Below, piece after piece: positions 45,526 through 56,574 of a DNA stretch of 64,000 bases. The notes beneath the pieces are model-generated. The model was given only the letters and a program-made list of their open reading frames with translations. It ran no database searches and was not told where the DNA came from. Positions within the stretch are counted from its first letter, which is position 1. Each line of letters starts with the position of its first letter. The stretch spans positions 8,804,001-8,868,000 of the forward strand of contig NC_088314.1 of the NCBI RefSeq assembly GCF_910592395.1. Direction: 5' to 3'. The position numbers were made by a program, and so were the translations under genes. The stretch is from Lineus longissimus (taxonomy: Eukaryota; Nemertea; Pilidiophora; Heteronemertea; Lineidae).

Positions 45526-47245
45526 GTTAAACTAAAGCAAACATTTTAGATCTTCCTACTTGTATTGGGTTGCTGATTAAAATAATAGGTCGATGTGGAC
45601 TTGACGTTGATGACGACGTAATAATTCGAAAATGACGAGATGTCAGTTGAAAGGAAGCTGACAAGATATTTTCCCCGTCACAATTCAGCATATGGATTGG
45701 TCTGTAGGCTTACTACGAATCAACAGCAGATCAGACTACAATACACCAATTGTCAGGAATTCATATCACGTACAGTACAAATCAATTTCCCCGTTGCTTA
45801 CGCCAAAATACACCAAACTATGGTACATTTTCTGATGAATTACTTGGCAAGTTGCCCTACTATTATTATTATGTTGGACCTGGGGTTCAAAGTATCAATT
45901 ACTAGGCCTACGCGACAGTCAATTGACCTAAATAGTCTCAATTATTTTTATGTTTCTGTCCAGGCAAGTGCCTATAGGTCTGTCTCAGAATCCGGTTGCT
46001 GTGCGGCCTCCATATTAAAGATTTGTTTTGGTAAAAGAAAAAAGCTTTATTTGTAAACAAAAGAAACTTAGCCAAAAAGGCAGTTTTAATCTTGGCCCAC
46101 AACTGCCAGGCAAGTCGTCTCAGCAAGACTTTTGGCAAGGGCCAGAAGGTCTAATTGGCGGTTTGCACGTGGTAAAAATGCAGGGAAAAGCGTCTGGTTG
46201 ACTCAGTGATCAAAATATATGTCGAAAAAGCGTGATTATTGATGATGAACTTTGAGAGACAATAGACTCCTGTCGGCCATTTTGTGAACATTTATCGGGC
46301 CCGCCCGGTCTCAGCCTATAGTCTCCCAGTTAAGTGGTTAACTAAAACTTTTACGACCAGATGAGATGGACCCATAATTTTGACCAAGACAACGTGTCGT
46401 TGGTCCCGATGCGGTTAATTCACCTGGCGACCGGATTGGTATTTTTCTGTCTATGAACCCTTCTTCGGCAAAAAATCTGAAGGTTTTTCTTGGAGTACTC
46501 TCTTTATATAAAAAGAGGCCTTTACGCATCTTGCCCTAATCGTGACGTCATGTCATCAATGAAAATATCGACCGCCATCTCCTTCCGTCTACGACAGTCC
46601 ATGAATGATGCTGTGAACCCCGCTACAAGGAACAATTAGACATTACCAAGAGTGTGCCTAATAATATAGAGGTTTCTAAATTAAAATGACGGGTTTTGTA
46701 TTTGGATTTAGTGTCCGGGCTAAAAGTGTACGTTGTAAACCGACTTATCGGAGTAGCGAGGTTCAGTTACGTTATATTTTACGTCAATACTTCCGCTTCC
46801 GATAGCAGCTGTACTACATTTTGGTGTCATCTTTTGATTGACCAGTTAAACTGTACATTTCATGTGCCGCGGGTGAAAAGTTAAGTACATCTTCTGATGT
46901 TTGAAGCCATCGTAATGCTATGCCAAAAGCACCAATGACGATTCGCAGTTATCTTTAGCGTTCGTTTGCGTAAGACGGTTGCCAAGGCAACCGGCATCAG
47001 CAGCCTTGGGGTCTGTTGCCATATTCGGTTATGTATATCGACGGAAATGATCTCCCAGTGCCACAAATCAAAGAATGAGTGGGAAATCTACGCGGCATAT
47101 ATAGGCAGTGCTTTTATGGGAAGATGACGTTGTTTTGCGTCAAGTTGAAATAAAAAGGGAAATTCAGCTCTTTGAGGTCTGATGGTAAACAATATTTCCG
47201 GCAGACATGGTTTTATCTCCTTCTTTCTATATGAGCTGAGATGTG

Positions 47246-47460
47246 TTAAAGGGGGACTATAGGCAGGAGCAGCGAGGTAAAATTGGCCATCTTCGGGTGA
47301 TTAATATCCACAGTAACGGCACTAGGTCATGTTAGATTCAGCACTAGATATATTCAAATGATTTTGACATACTGAGATACTGAGATGGGAGAGACCCTTA
47401 TTGGTAACATTGTGTAAATTCATCTTGCCTACCTAGCAGCTTCCTATAGTGTCCCTTTAA
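47246..47460. mobile_element. TTAA-flanked (piggyBac-like) MITE, copy 3, intact
   Basis: TTAAAGGGGGACTATAGGCA at the left and CTATAGTGTCCCTTTAA at the right, TTAA at both borders, 215 bases. Shares GAGAGACCC and CATCTT-GGTGATTA words with the other copies. Confidence 0.85.
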
Positions 47461-48357
47461 GATATATGGCATTTCTCTTTCACTAGCAAGAAGAGAGCTA
47501 CGATACCAAATGGCCGCAAATGAGTTAAACTTCGATTGACCCACGAAAGGCAAAGCAAAGGCTTCGGGATGAACCCAAACCATGATTAATCTTAACTTTT
47601 GATTGCAGCTCTATGAAATTCGTTCCCGTCATTGACTTGAACATGGGGTTGGAAGTCATTAACAGAAGGACAAGTTTTGTTTATCAAAGACGTTCATTGG
47701 CGGAATCGGCTACCTCACCTCACACCCCGAGGTTAAACCCCGGGTAAACAGAAGAAATTCAACAAATTAGATATGTATACATATATCATTATAAATTTAT
47801 CATGAATAGGTAAATAAGTTTGAATGAGAGGTGCAATATGTTTTAAACGTGTGGACTGTGCAACATTGGAAAAAAATGCATGGAAACGAGTCATTCAGTT
47901 AATACATTACATGCACCCTTGAAATATCAAAATGCATTACATTTATACACCTTTGACAATACTGTACGTGTGCGACAAAAGCCAGTATTACACACCGTGT
48001 AATGCCGGAGGTCTTGCACTTCGCAAAGTACCCATCTCTATTTCTGCATGTTTGTAATTGTAAACAGTGTATGGAAATACCTAATTGAATAATATATACA
48101 ATGTGTTTAGTATCCAAGCACCGGATCCAAGCAGCGTGTTTACAACATCATCGATTAACCCCAAAGGCAAGAAGTTAAAACCTTCGCATTGTTAAACAAT
48201 CGACAAGGGAACAGAAATAATGTTCGATAACCGATTTCATGAAGTGTTTTTTGCGCCAGGGTTGATCTACAAAACGATGAAACTTATTCAACAGAAAACC
48301 AAAACTAGCGAACCTCACTTTTACATAATTTTTCAGTGTACATGTATGTGTATTAGC

Positions 48358-48390
48358 AAGAATTTATAAAGACTAGTCTTTATAATTCTT
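48358..48390. repeat. 33-bp near-perfect palindrome
   Basis: AAGAATTTATAAAGACTAGT followed by its inverse, centred on ACTAGT. Same family as 13312-13351. Confidence 0.7.
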
Positions 48391-48404
48391 GGTATCACAA
48401 GTGG

Positions 48405-48700
48405 GTGTCAATTAGACATCTATCCAACGAGATGTCCGACAGATATCAACTGGTTGACATCCAATAGACAACAACCATAAAAATAGACATCACTATTAGA
48501 CAAAATAGTACACACCAACAGGTTGATGTCTATTAGAAATCAATTGGTTGATGTCAAACAGACGCCTAATAGATGTGTATCAGACACCTAATAGATGTAT
48601 ATCAGACGCCTAATAGATGTATATCAGATGCCTAATAGATGTATATCAGACGCCTAATAGATGTATATCAGACGCCTAATAGATGTATATCAGACAACTA
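48405..48700. repeat. Minisatellite of 22-bp units downstream of GAL3ST-like gene A
   Basis: From about 48560, six or seven copies of a unit containing CCTAATAGATGTATATCAGA. The preceding 150 bases hold degraded relatives with GACATC, GTTGATGTC and TATTAGACA words. Confidence 0.82.
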
Positions 48701-48838
48701 TCTAAAGATGTCATCAACAGATTTCCCCTGTACCCCGTACCCCACAAAATGCTGTGGACATCGCGGTAATTACCCGCCAACGAACACCAAAACAGTCTTT
48801 TCAATGACTCTCTAGCTGGTCAGAAGCAGATCCAAGGA

Positions 48839-51800
48839 TCAGCTCACTAACCGAGCCATGTCCCCATCAATGATACCATCTAATTGTTTCTTAAGCTTGC
48901 TGACTACTTTTGCATTCCCCGTTGCCAAAGTGTCACAATCGCGTCTTGTAAATCTGAATTCTTCATTCCAGTCAGACTTCGGCACAACAGTGTCGTCCAT
49001 GAACCTAGTCCTCGTAACTTCACTGCAAAATATGTTGATGATATCATTCACTTCTTTAAAACGTTGCAATTCTTCTTGAAAATGTTCCTCATACGAAATC
49101 TCTCGTAAAAGTCTTTGTTTAAAGTGGTCATAATATAAATGGTCAACTTTGTTCCAAGCCCGAGATTTGTTATGTAATTCCTCGGGATATTGTATTGTTT
49201 CTGTAAACCTGCTGTTCAGGCGTATGAACACAACATCACGCATCGCCCAGCACATCCGTCGCCGAAGCAGCACCATTGACTCGAACAAGTATTCCGTCAA
49301 AAGGACCAGGTCAAAAACGCCATCAATATCGTGGAGGTGGCTTTCGGCGACTTCCATTGGTGCGTTTTGGGGAAAACCGAGGGTGTAGGCCATGAAACTC
49401 TTTGTCCATGAATATACAGAACTCTTTGTCCATGAAAATACGGGCGGATCTCGCCTGTGGTGGGCCTTTGGATCGGCAAAGAAATTATATATCTGAAAAA
49501 AGAAGATACATTTATTACATCAGACCCATCCGAAGAAGCAGGCACCTATAGAGATAGGGTTTTTAAAAACCGACCCTCCCCGTGATTTTTTGGCGAAGAA
49601 TGGTACTTAAACCCTCAGAGGCTTTTCAGCAGCTCAAAAGTTATTTTTCATTTCTCAGCAGAACAGAAAAAGGCCGTAAGCATTAGAACCTGATAGTATT
49701 CTATAGGTCATACCTTTTCCTCAGTGGATCCCTTGATATGATTCCTCAGACGAGGTACGAATTCAATAAGTGATCGGAGCTGGTAAAGGGGTTCCCTCAT
49801 CACTGCTAAATATATTGTGTCTCGTGGCATTACGTTTCTCCAAGTCGTGAGGTTAAAGCGTTGGTGGAAGAAAGAGGTTTCAAGAGGTACGCCGCCCTCA
49901 TTCAGGTCTTCGTAGCGGTAGATGTGCTTTGGCAGAACCACAGCAGGCCACCCAATATCTGACCGTGATTTCGAGGCGGGCAGTGCCATCGTTAAGTTGT
50001 TTTCCAGGGCATATTTTCTTAGGACGCTTGCTACTGTGCTTGACGAGCATTTGTGAACTTTGACGAAGACGAAGTGCTTCTTTGGACGGCACGTCCGAGA
50101 CCGGACAGGGAGGGGCCTGCTGATGCTGTACTGCCTGATAAGCTCGAGTAACCTGTCTCCAGTTCTCCAATTTGTTTCTCCCTCTTCGAGTCGACTGCAG
50201 CGTAGAAATAGAAGGAACGTAATAAGATATGACAACGCATGAGAAGACATGAACACGTGTAGGCCGTGTACCAAAAGAATCCCAAAAACTATCACCCTGA
50301 CAACATTTAGGGGGCAAAGTAATAGTAAAAATGCTCTCAATATGATGAATTAGGTGAACACATAATCAGGAATATCCCACAACAATAGTTGCACAACTCT
50401 TTCGCTAAGGCAACTGTCACATAGACCTCACGTTTTCACGCCTCATGTGTGACGCTTCACGGGTCATTCATGACCTGAAGAATTCCCCAGGTATTTTCAA
50501 TATACCATGTCACATGAGGCCTAATTTTGTAGTCATTTTTATTTTTGGCCGATTCATGTCATTTCGTGCGTGAACTCATGAATGTCATAAATGACTCAAA
50601 GAATTGGACGGCCAATTCTTTGTGACGTGAACTTGGTGCAGAGAGGAGGTGCCTGCTGTCAAAATCACCTGAATATGAGTATCCGATGGTTTCCGACCTT
50701 TTTTTACCGTAATTGGAGTTCTCCAGTTACAACCGATAGGTTGGAGATGCGGCAGCACGAGTCTCTTCAACTCATCGAAGGTTTGATAAGACATTTGCAT
50801 GTAGTTAAAGAAGAGTTCCTCATCCGGATGGTTGACGAGATGTTTGTAGGTTCTGTGGAACTCCCCCCTGGTGTTTCGGACCAGGAAATGTTCCCTACAC
50901 CATACTGTACGATGTTGCCTTCGCTTTCTTTTGCGGCCGTTCTGCATTAACAGCAACATGGCCAACATTTCGTCCTCGGAGGAGTCCATTTCCGTTCGCG
51001 GGAAACGCCAAGTGACAAATGAACGAGTTCAAAGTGAACCATATGTGACATCCCCTAAAAAATGACGGATGAATCGTGACGCGTGAGGCCTCATGTGCAC
51101 GTATGGCCTCACGCGTGAGGCGTGAAAAATGAATCGTTCATTTCTATGTGACAGTTGCCTGAACGATTCATTTTTCACGCCTCACGCGTGAGGCCATACG
51201 TGTCACACAGGGATGTCACATAGGGGATGTCACATATGGTTCACTTTGAACTCGTTCATTTGTCACTTGGCGTTTCCCGCGAACGGAAATGGACTCCTCC
51301 GAGGACGAAATGTTGGCCATGTTGCTGTTAATGCAGAACGGCCGCAAAAGAAAGCGAAGGCAGCATCGTACAGTATGGTGTAGGGAACATTTCCTGGTCC
51401 GAAACACCAGGGGGGAGTTCCACAGAACCTACAAACATCTCGTCAACCATCCGGATGAGGAACTCTTCTTTAATTACATGCGAATGTCTTATCAAACCTT
51501 CGCTGAGACTCGTGCTGCCGCATCTCCAACCTATCGGTTGTAACTGGAGAACTCCAATTACGGTAAAAAAAGGTCTGAAACCATCGGATACTCATATTCA
51601 AGTGATTTTGACAGCAGGCACCTCCTCTCTGCACCTAGTTCACGTCACAAAGAATTGGCCGTCCAATTCTTTGAGTCATTTATGACATTCATGAGTTCAC
51701 GCACGAAATGACATGAATCGGCCAAAAATAAAAATGACTACAAAATTAGGCCCTATGTGACATGGTATATTGAAAATACCTGGGGAATTCTTCAGGTCAT

Positions 51801-52069
51801 GAATGACCCGTGAAGCGTCACGCATGAGGCGTGAAAACGTGAGGTCTATGTGACAGTTGCCGGCCCAAGTATTTACCGGTTTGAGGCCTCACCCAAAATA
51901 GGTCAAAATTTGACGCTTTTTTAAAGTTCGCATATATTTTTGCTACACGTATTAGGGCCTGTGATAATATCAATTACCTGTCCCACGGCTTCCAGTATAT
52001 TCCGCCCACGACGAATGTTAGGATCATGACGGTACACAGGCAGCTGAGAAAACTGACCAGTCGACGCAT
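48839..52069 (-). CDS. GAL3ST-like galactose-3-O-sulfotransferase, gene A, complete, 3 exons
   Basis: Exons on the minus strand: 51978-52069 (ATG 52069), 49714-50194 and 48839-49492 (stop TGA), phases 2 and 0, 408 residues. Exon 1 gives a short basic N-terminus and a signal anchor (LCTVMILTFVVGGIY), so this is a type II Golgi membrane enzyme. The PAPS-binding 5'-phosphosulfate loop is FVFVKVHKCSSSTV (about 72-85). The 3'-phosphate region is around YLAVMREPLYQLRS (about 159-172). Exon 3 holds the conserved C-terminal half (FDLVLLTEYLFESMVLLRRR and AWNKVDHLYYDHF). The family transfers sulfate from PAPS to the 3-hydroxyl of galactose on glycolipids or glycans; the acceptor is unknown here. Odd points: an 8-residue in-frame duplication in exon 3 (about 49400-49440) absent from gene B, and a transposase palindrome in intron 1. 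Confidence 0.92.
50585..50989 (-). pseudogene. PIF/Harbinger-type transposase N-terminal fragment, left arm
   Basis: 134 codons. The stretch HPDEELFFNYMQMSYQTFDE, followed by LKRLVLPHLQPIG and RTPITVKKG, matches the conserved N-terminal segment of Harbinger/HARBI1 nucleases (F-x-NYFRMS-x-x-x-FDELL ... I-x-x-x-ERL). The DDE catalytic core is absent; the frame runs out after about 130 residues. Confidence 0.7.
51289..51685 (+). pseudogene. PIF/Harbinger-type transposase N-terminal fragment, right arm, frameshifted
   Basis: Nearly identical to the left-arm copy, but about eight bases are missing after MSYQTF (near 51503), which breaks the frame. The remainder (LVLPHLQPIGCNWRTPITVK) continues in another frame at 51496-51685. 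No catalytic core. Confidence 0.7.
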
Positions 52070-52642
52070 CCTGGAAATAGTGAATTTGGTTCCTTATTTT
52101 TGAGTCATAATGTGTCCGTGTGCAGTATCCATTATGGTTTCTTCAAAGAATTAAGGGTGTGGTGCATGCCATAAGCATGTCCATTCGTAAGGTTTGCTTA
52201 CAGGTTTTTGCGGCGATAATCCTTGGGCGATTGTTCACACAGTATTCCAATTTATATAGACCTAAAGAATACTTACATACACTTTTATTTGGTAGGCATA
52301 ATCCTTCCATTCTGGTATTGCCTTTGTTCCCCATGACTAACCCCACGGAATATCTTGCCGTGCGACACAGCAACGATAAAGGCGATATGTTATGTTTTTC
52401 CATTACAACAATGGTCATTATGCTCAGCTCGGTCTATTGTAAATGTAGATCGATTAAGCCCTCCCTCTACACGTCAAAACTCATAGAAAGAAAGGATTTT
52501 GAACTTTTGAAACTTCGCGTTAATTCATTAGGAAGAATATTTTATTTTGCACCCCCCCCCCTCCCCATGTCATTTTAGACAGTCAAAATGTGGTTTGGTA
52601 ATTTCGAACGAATCAAAAGTAGATCCATGGACCAGGAATTCA
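52070..52642. other. Spacer between the GAL3ST-like paralogues
   Basis: Contains the presumed promoter of gene A and 3' end of gene B. A 152-codon plus-strand frame (52120-52578) has no family resemblance and ends in a C-rich run; I do not accept it. Confidence 0.4.
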
Positions 52643-54929
52643 CTAAGTATCAATAATGTCATTTAATCGTTTCTTGAGCTTTTTGATCACTTTCGAATTC
52701 ATCGCTGCCAAATTATTACAATCGCGTCTAGCAAATCTGAATTCTTCATTCCACTCAGACTTCGGCACAATTATGTCCTCAGTGAGCCTATTCTCCATAA
52801 CTTCACTACAAAATCTATTGATAATAAGGTTCACTTCTTTAAAACGTTCCAATTCTTCTTGAAAATCCTCCTCATTTGAAATCTCTCGTAAAAGTTTTTG
52901 TTTAAAATGGTCATAATATAAATGGTCAACTTTGTTCCAAGCCCGAGATTTGTTATGTAATTCCTCGGGATATTGTATTGTTTCTTTAAACTTGCTGTTC
53001 AGGCGTATGAACACAACATCACGCATCGCCCAGCACATCCGTCGCCGAAGCAGCACCATTGACTCGAACAAATACTCCGTCAGAAGGACCAGGTCAAAAA
53101 CGCCATCAGTTTGTCGGAGATGTCTTTCGGCGACTTCCATTGGCGCGTTTTGGGGGAAACCGAGGGTGAAGGCCATGAAGCTCCTTGTCCACGAAAATAC
53201 GGACGGTCCTCGGCCATGATGGGCCTCTGGATCGGCATAGAAATTATATATCTGGAAAGGAAACATACCTTCATTACGTCAAACCTCTTGAAAGAAGCAG
53301 GGACCAAAAAATACTTAATAACGCTTTGATCTGTTTGTTGGGCCTTGCTGCTGTCATTGACTGTTTTATTATGTCTATAAATAGACAGAAATGTTTAACT
53401 CATGTTAACCCCTTACTTAAGATCTGTCTCCAACGCCAAAACCAGCTAAACTTTTGAGATGCGGATTGTTTTTACTGCGACAGAAACAAAAGACAAGCCT
53501 GCCGGCGATGACGGTTCACGTAGACTTCTTTATTTGTATATGTATTAAATTCGGAAAGATGGAAAAAGCACAAATTACCTAGCAAGTAAGGTCAATACAT
53601 TGGTACGCTTATTCTACTTTTATGGTACCTTTGTCAACTGAACCAACGAAGTATGGCACCATCTGCCTTGAAGCCAAAGAAGCGCCTTTTTCAACTTTTG
53701 TCTTGAACCCTTTTTTACCTCAGAAACCAATTGTATTCAGTCATGCTTTTGCTTCACTCCAGGTTTGTAACAAAAGTTATAAGATGAAGGTTAAAACAGG
53801 GACAAACAACTTGGTTAGTTTTTACCTTTTCTTTATTTGATCCATCGATGTGATTCCTAAGACGAGGTACGAATCCAATAAGCGATCGGAGTTGGTCAAG
53901 GGGTTCCCTCATCACTGCTAAATAGACTGTGTCCCGTGGCATCACGTCTTCCCATGTCGCCAGGTTGAAGCGTTGGTGGAAGAAAGAGGTTTCAATGGAC
54001 ACGCGTCCCTTACGGAGGTCTTCGTAGCGGTAGATGTGCTTCGGCAGAACCTTGGCAGGCCACCCTATATCTGACGGTGACCTTATAGGCAGGGCCATGG
54101 TTAAACTGTTCTCCAGAGCATATTTTCTTAGGACGCTTGCTACTGTGCTTGACGAGCATTTGTGAACTTTGACGAAGACGAAGTGCTTCTTCGGCTCACA
54201 TCCCCGAGTTCGAACTGGGCTTGGTTGGCTAACGATTGGCGCCCTGATAAGCGCGAGTAAGCTTTCTCCAATTTTCCAGTTGCTTTGGTTCACCTCAAAT
54301 TTACTGCAATGTACATAAAAGTTTGAAGAAGTCAGAAGAATTAAGACTTGGGCTTGTAAAATATTCGATCATATCACTGACCAAAAAACGCCTTTGAGTT
54401 TTTGATCAGCACCATGATAGACAGAAAAAAATCCAGATTTGATATCCGATTGCGCATGCGCATGAATGATTATCGTAAATATTCTTCCAGTTTCTGTCAA
54501 TCGTGGCGCTTATCAAAAGTCCACAACATAGTACATGTATATCAAAAACCCTTAATATAATTCTTTGAAACAATAAACCAGGGGCCAGAGAAAAGCAGAT
54601 GAATTAGCCAAAAATTAGTCAACAAAATACCTTAGACTGATGAAGTTTCTTGAAAACTTAATACATTGTGAGATGATATCAGCACCTATCGAGGTGCGAA
54701 AGATAATTTGAAGTCGAAAACTGCATCAGCTATTCGCTTGTTTGCCTACCCAATATAATAGTATATACTGTACATTTAGGTCAAAAATTAAAAAATAATG
54801 TATTTACCCCTTTAAGTATAGTCTGCTAACAATAACCATTAGTATCATGATTGCACACAAGCAGCTAAAAAAACGGAACAGTCGTCGCAACCCGGAAATT
54901 GTGAACTCGGTTCCTTCCTTTTTGGTCAT
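52643..54929 (-). CDS. GAL3ST-like galactose-3-O-sulfotransferase, gene B, complete, 3 exons
   Basis: Exons on the minus strand: 54808-54929 (ATG 54929), 53826-54303 and 52643-53251 (stop TAG), phases 2 and 0, 402 residues, same structure as gene A. Exon 1 gives MTKKEGTEFTISG, then a signal anchor (FFSCLCAIMILMVIV). The PAPS loop FVFVKVHKCSSSTV and the segment YLAVMREPLDQLRS are conserved, and exon 3 is almost the same as in gene A. Type II Golgi sulfotransferase by family knowledge. It lies 573 bases upstream of gene A in the same orientation, as expected for a tandem duplicate. Its start codon is one used upstream of the gene A start: the gene A methionine position is TTG here, while the equivalent upstream ATG in gene A is followed by a stop. 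Confidence 0.92.
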
Positions 54930-55186
54930 AATGAGTCCTGTGTCCTGTCATCAGGTTTTTTCAAATGTCTGAATATAGACTTTTTCGTGCTATGCAGGTT
55001 CTTTCCTGCATCATGAATTGCAATTTCAATGTGCTATATAATATTATTATACGTAGACTTATTTTCAGAACGAACATATACATGTATGTACACTCCTTTC
55101 TTTAGGCATTGTGGCTTAAGTTGTATTTAGGCCCTAAGTACATGTAATAAGCTTTACCTGGGAGGTTTTAACTGAAAGCTGTGTCA

Positions 55187-55201
55187 CCCCCCCCCCCCCC
55201 C
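55187..55201 (+). repeat. Poly-C tract (15 bases)
   Basis: Uninterrupted C run. Confidence 0.9.
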
Positions 55202-55399
55202 AGGTTCATTCAAAGGGTGCACTGTACGGCTAATTTTACTATGTTTGATGTGATGATGTTTGCCACGAAAGTGCAAAGGCACAGATAATAGAGTACTTTT
55301 TTCTCAAGACTTTCTCGCATTGGGACTATGATCCCTTTTACACCGACCGATGGCCTCTATGATTTCTTTACTTTGTCATAAAGGGGGTGAGGCTAAAAG

Positions 55400-55495
55400 G
55401 CTCTGTGGGAAAGGCAGAACACCACTTTTGGTCGCAAATCTCCATGATTAACATGTTGTTTTCGGAGACGTCTATGGAGTCCCCCCCTCGATCAG
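55400..55495 (+). repeat. Interspersed repeat, second copy of the 45406 family
   Basis: CTCTGTGGGAAAGGCAGAAC and ACCACTTTTGGTCGCAAA match 45406 onwards; followed by a CCCCCC run. Confidence 0.5.
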
Positions 55496-56555
55496 CTGTC
55501 CAGAGGCATATTTTCCAGATGGTAATGACCCCAAAGTGATGGTAAGCGTTGCAAAAGATCATTCTAGGAGATGCTTTCAGCAAACAACAGGACCCCTCCT
55601 CCATACCCACTACCTCCTAGAGTCAATTTCTAATCACCCAGGTGTTGTCGTATCCTTCTCAAAACACCCGTTGGCACCCCATCCTCGTTTCATTTACGTC
55701 ATTCATCATAGCGTATTTTTCAAGAAATGTGTTGAAACTTTTCAGTGGAACTTTCTGGGCTCGAGAGGTGTTCACATGAGGGGGGGGGGTCTTGCTCCAA
55801 GGCCGAAAACTGAAAACCCGCCCTCGGAACCTGTCCCAGTCCGGGTTTATATGGTGTACAGTCAATCTGAAACGCCTTGTTCAATGCTGACATTTTCTAG
55901 AGCGGCACATTGCGATTCTATCGCAAGACGAGTTCTTTCGTTTGGAAGGGGGGAGGTTGGCGATAAAAGCTGAAAGAACTATTGAAAACTATGTACTGGT
56001 TACCGTTCTAGGCGACGAGGCAGCTGACAAGTATGGTACTCGACTTTTGTCGAGTACAGGCATAAGAGGGTTAACAGCCTGTTGCCATCGATTTGGCACT
56101 CCTACTTTTATCAATTGAACAACCCGAAATCGGAATCGACAATAGTTCCACACCCCGCACAGATTCAATACCATGTTACAAGTATACCACGACCACACAT
56201 CACAAAATGTTGGTGATATTTCTCTATGGCAAATACGACATGTACGACGCGTACACGTTCAATTTATTGTACATTTTATACAACATTTTACGTATCACAA
56301 TAGGCCACACCTTGGGCATTTTTGTCAGTTTGCATAGTAATGTTGGACTCGTCTGCAGTCCATTTCGTCATCTTGATCGCCTTTTCTTCCGGCCGACGAG
56401 GCCGGTCCACTGCATGCGTCCGGATTGCAAGTGATGTCACTGTCATGGCCGTAGCAAGAGGGGGCAGGATAGGGTAAATGGCCCAAATAAAGGAATCCTG
56501 AAAAACGTGTTTATCTTGTCTTGAAATGAAGAGGAGCTTACCCCATCTCCGTACA

Positions 56556-56574
56556 CCCCCCCCCCCCCCCCCCC
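56556..56574 (+). repeat. Poly-C tract (19 bases)
   Basis: Uninterrupted C run, about 100 bases after a CCGTAGCAAGAGGGGGCAGG sequence that resembles the start of a SINE-like repeat. Confidence 0.9.

Larger units (their letters stand above)
32023..48838. other. About 17 kb without a recognised gene
   Basis: The interval between FAS1 gene B and the GAL3ST pair holds the repeats listed separately and many short frames without family resemblance. Antisense-overlapping frames at 37522-37798 and 43834-44259 were inspected and not accepted. A 12-bp-arm hairpin (GCGAATCCCTGG and its inverse) is at about 38599-38644. A distant enhancer role cannot be judged from one sequence. Confidence 0.45.
50409..51861. 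mobile_element. Large inverted pair of PIF/Harbinger-type elements in GAL3ST-like gene A intron 1
   Basis: GGCAACTGTCACATAGACCT at the left is matched in inverse at 51842-51861, and a third copy of this end (GTGACAGTTGCC) sits near the centre at about 51152-51163. The left half (50409-51163) therefore looks like an element with two termini, and the right half is an inverted copy. Arms of about 700 bases are nearly identical. Both carry the same N-terminal transposase fragment: minus strand 50585-50989 and plus strand 51289-51685. Confidence 0.82.

Noticed and set aside
45640-46056. 138-codon plus-strand frame
   Set aside because: No recognisable domain, splice context or promoter; composition like flanking intergenic DNA.
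48560-48700. Regular short repeats suggesting a CRISPR array
   Set aside because: Units are contiguous without unique spacers, and the genome is animal; it is a minisatellite.
48858-49388. Plus-strand frames opposite GAL3ST-like exon 3, repeated at 52656-53219
   Set aside because: Mirror frames of the conserved sulfotransferase exon.
52120-52578. 152-codon plus-strand frame between the sulfotransferase genes
   Set aside because: No resemblance, ends in a C-rich homopolymer, overlaps another frame on the opposite strand and the likely promoter of gene A.
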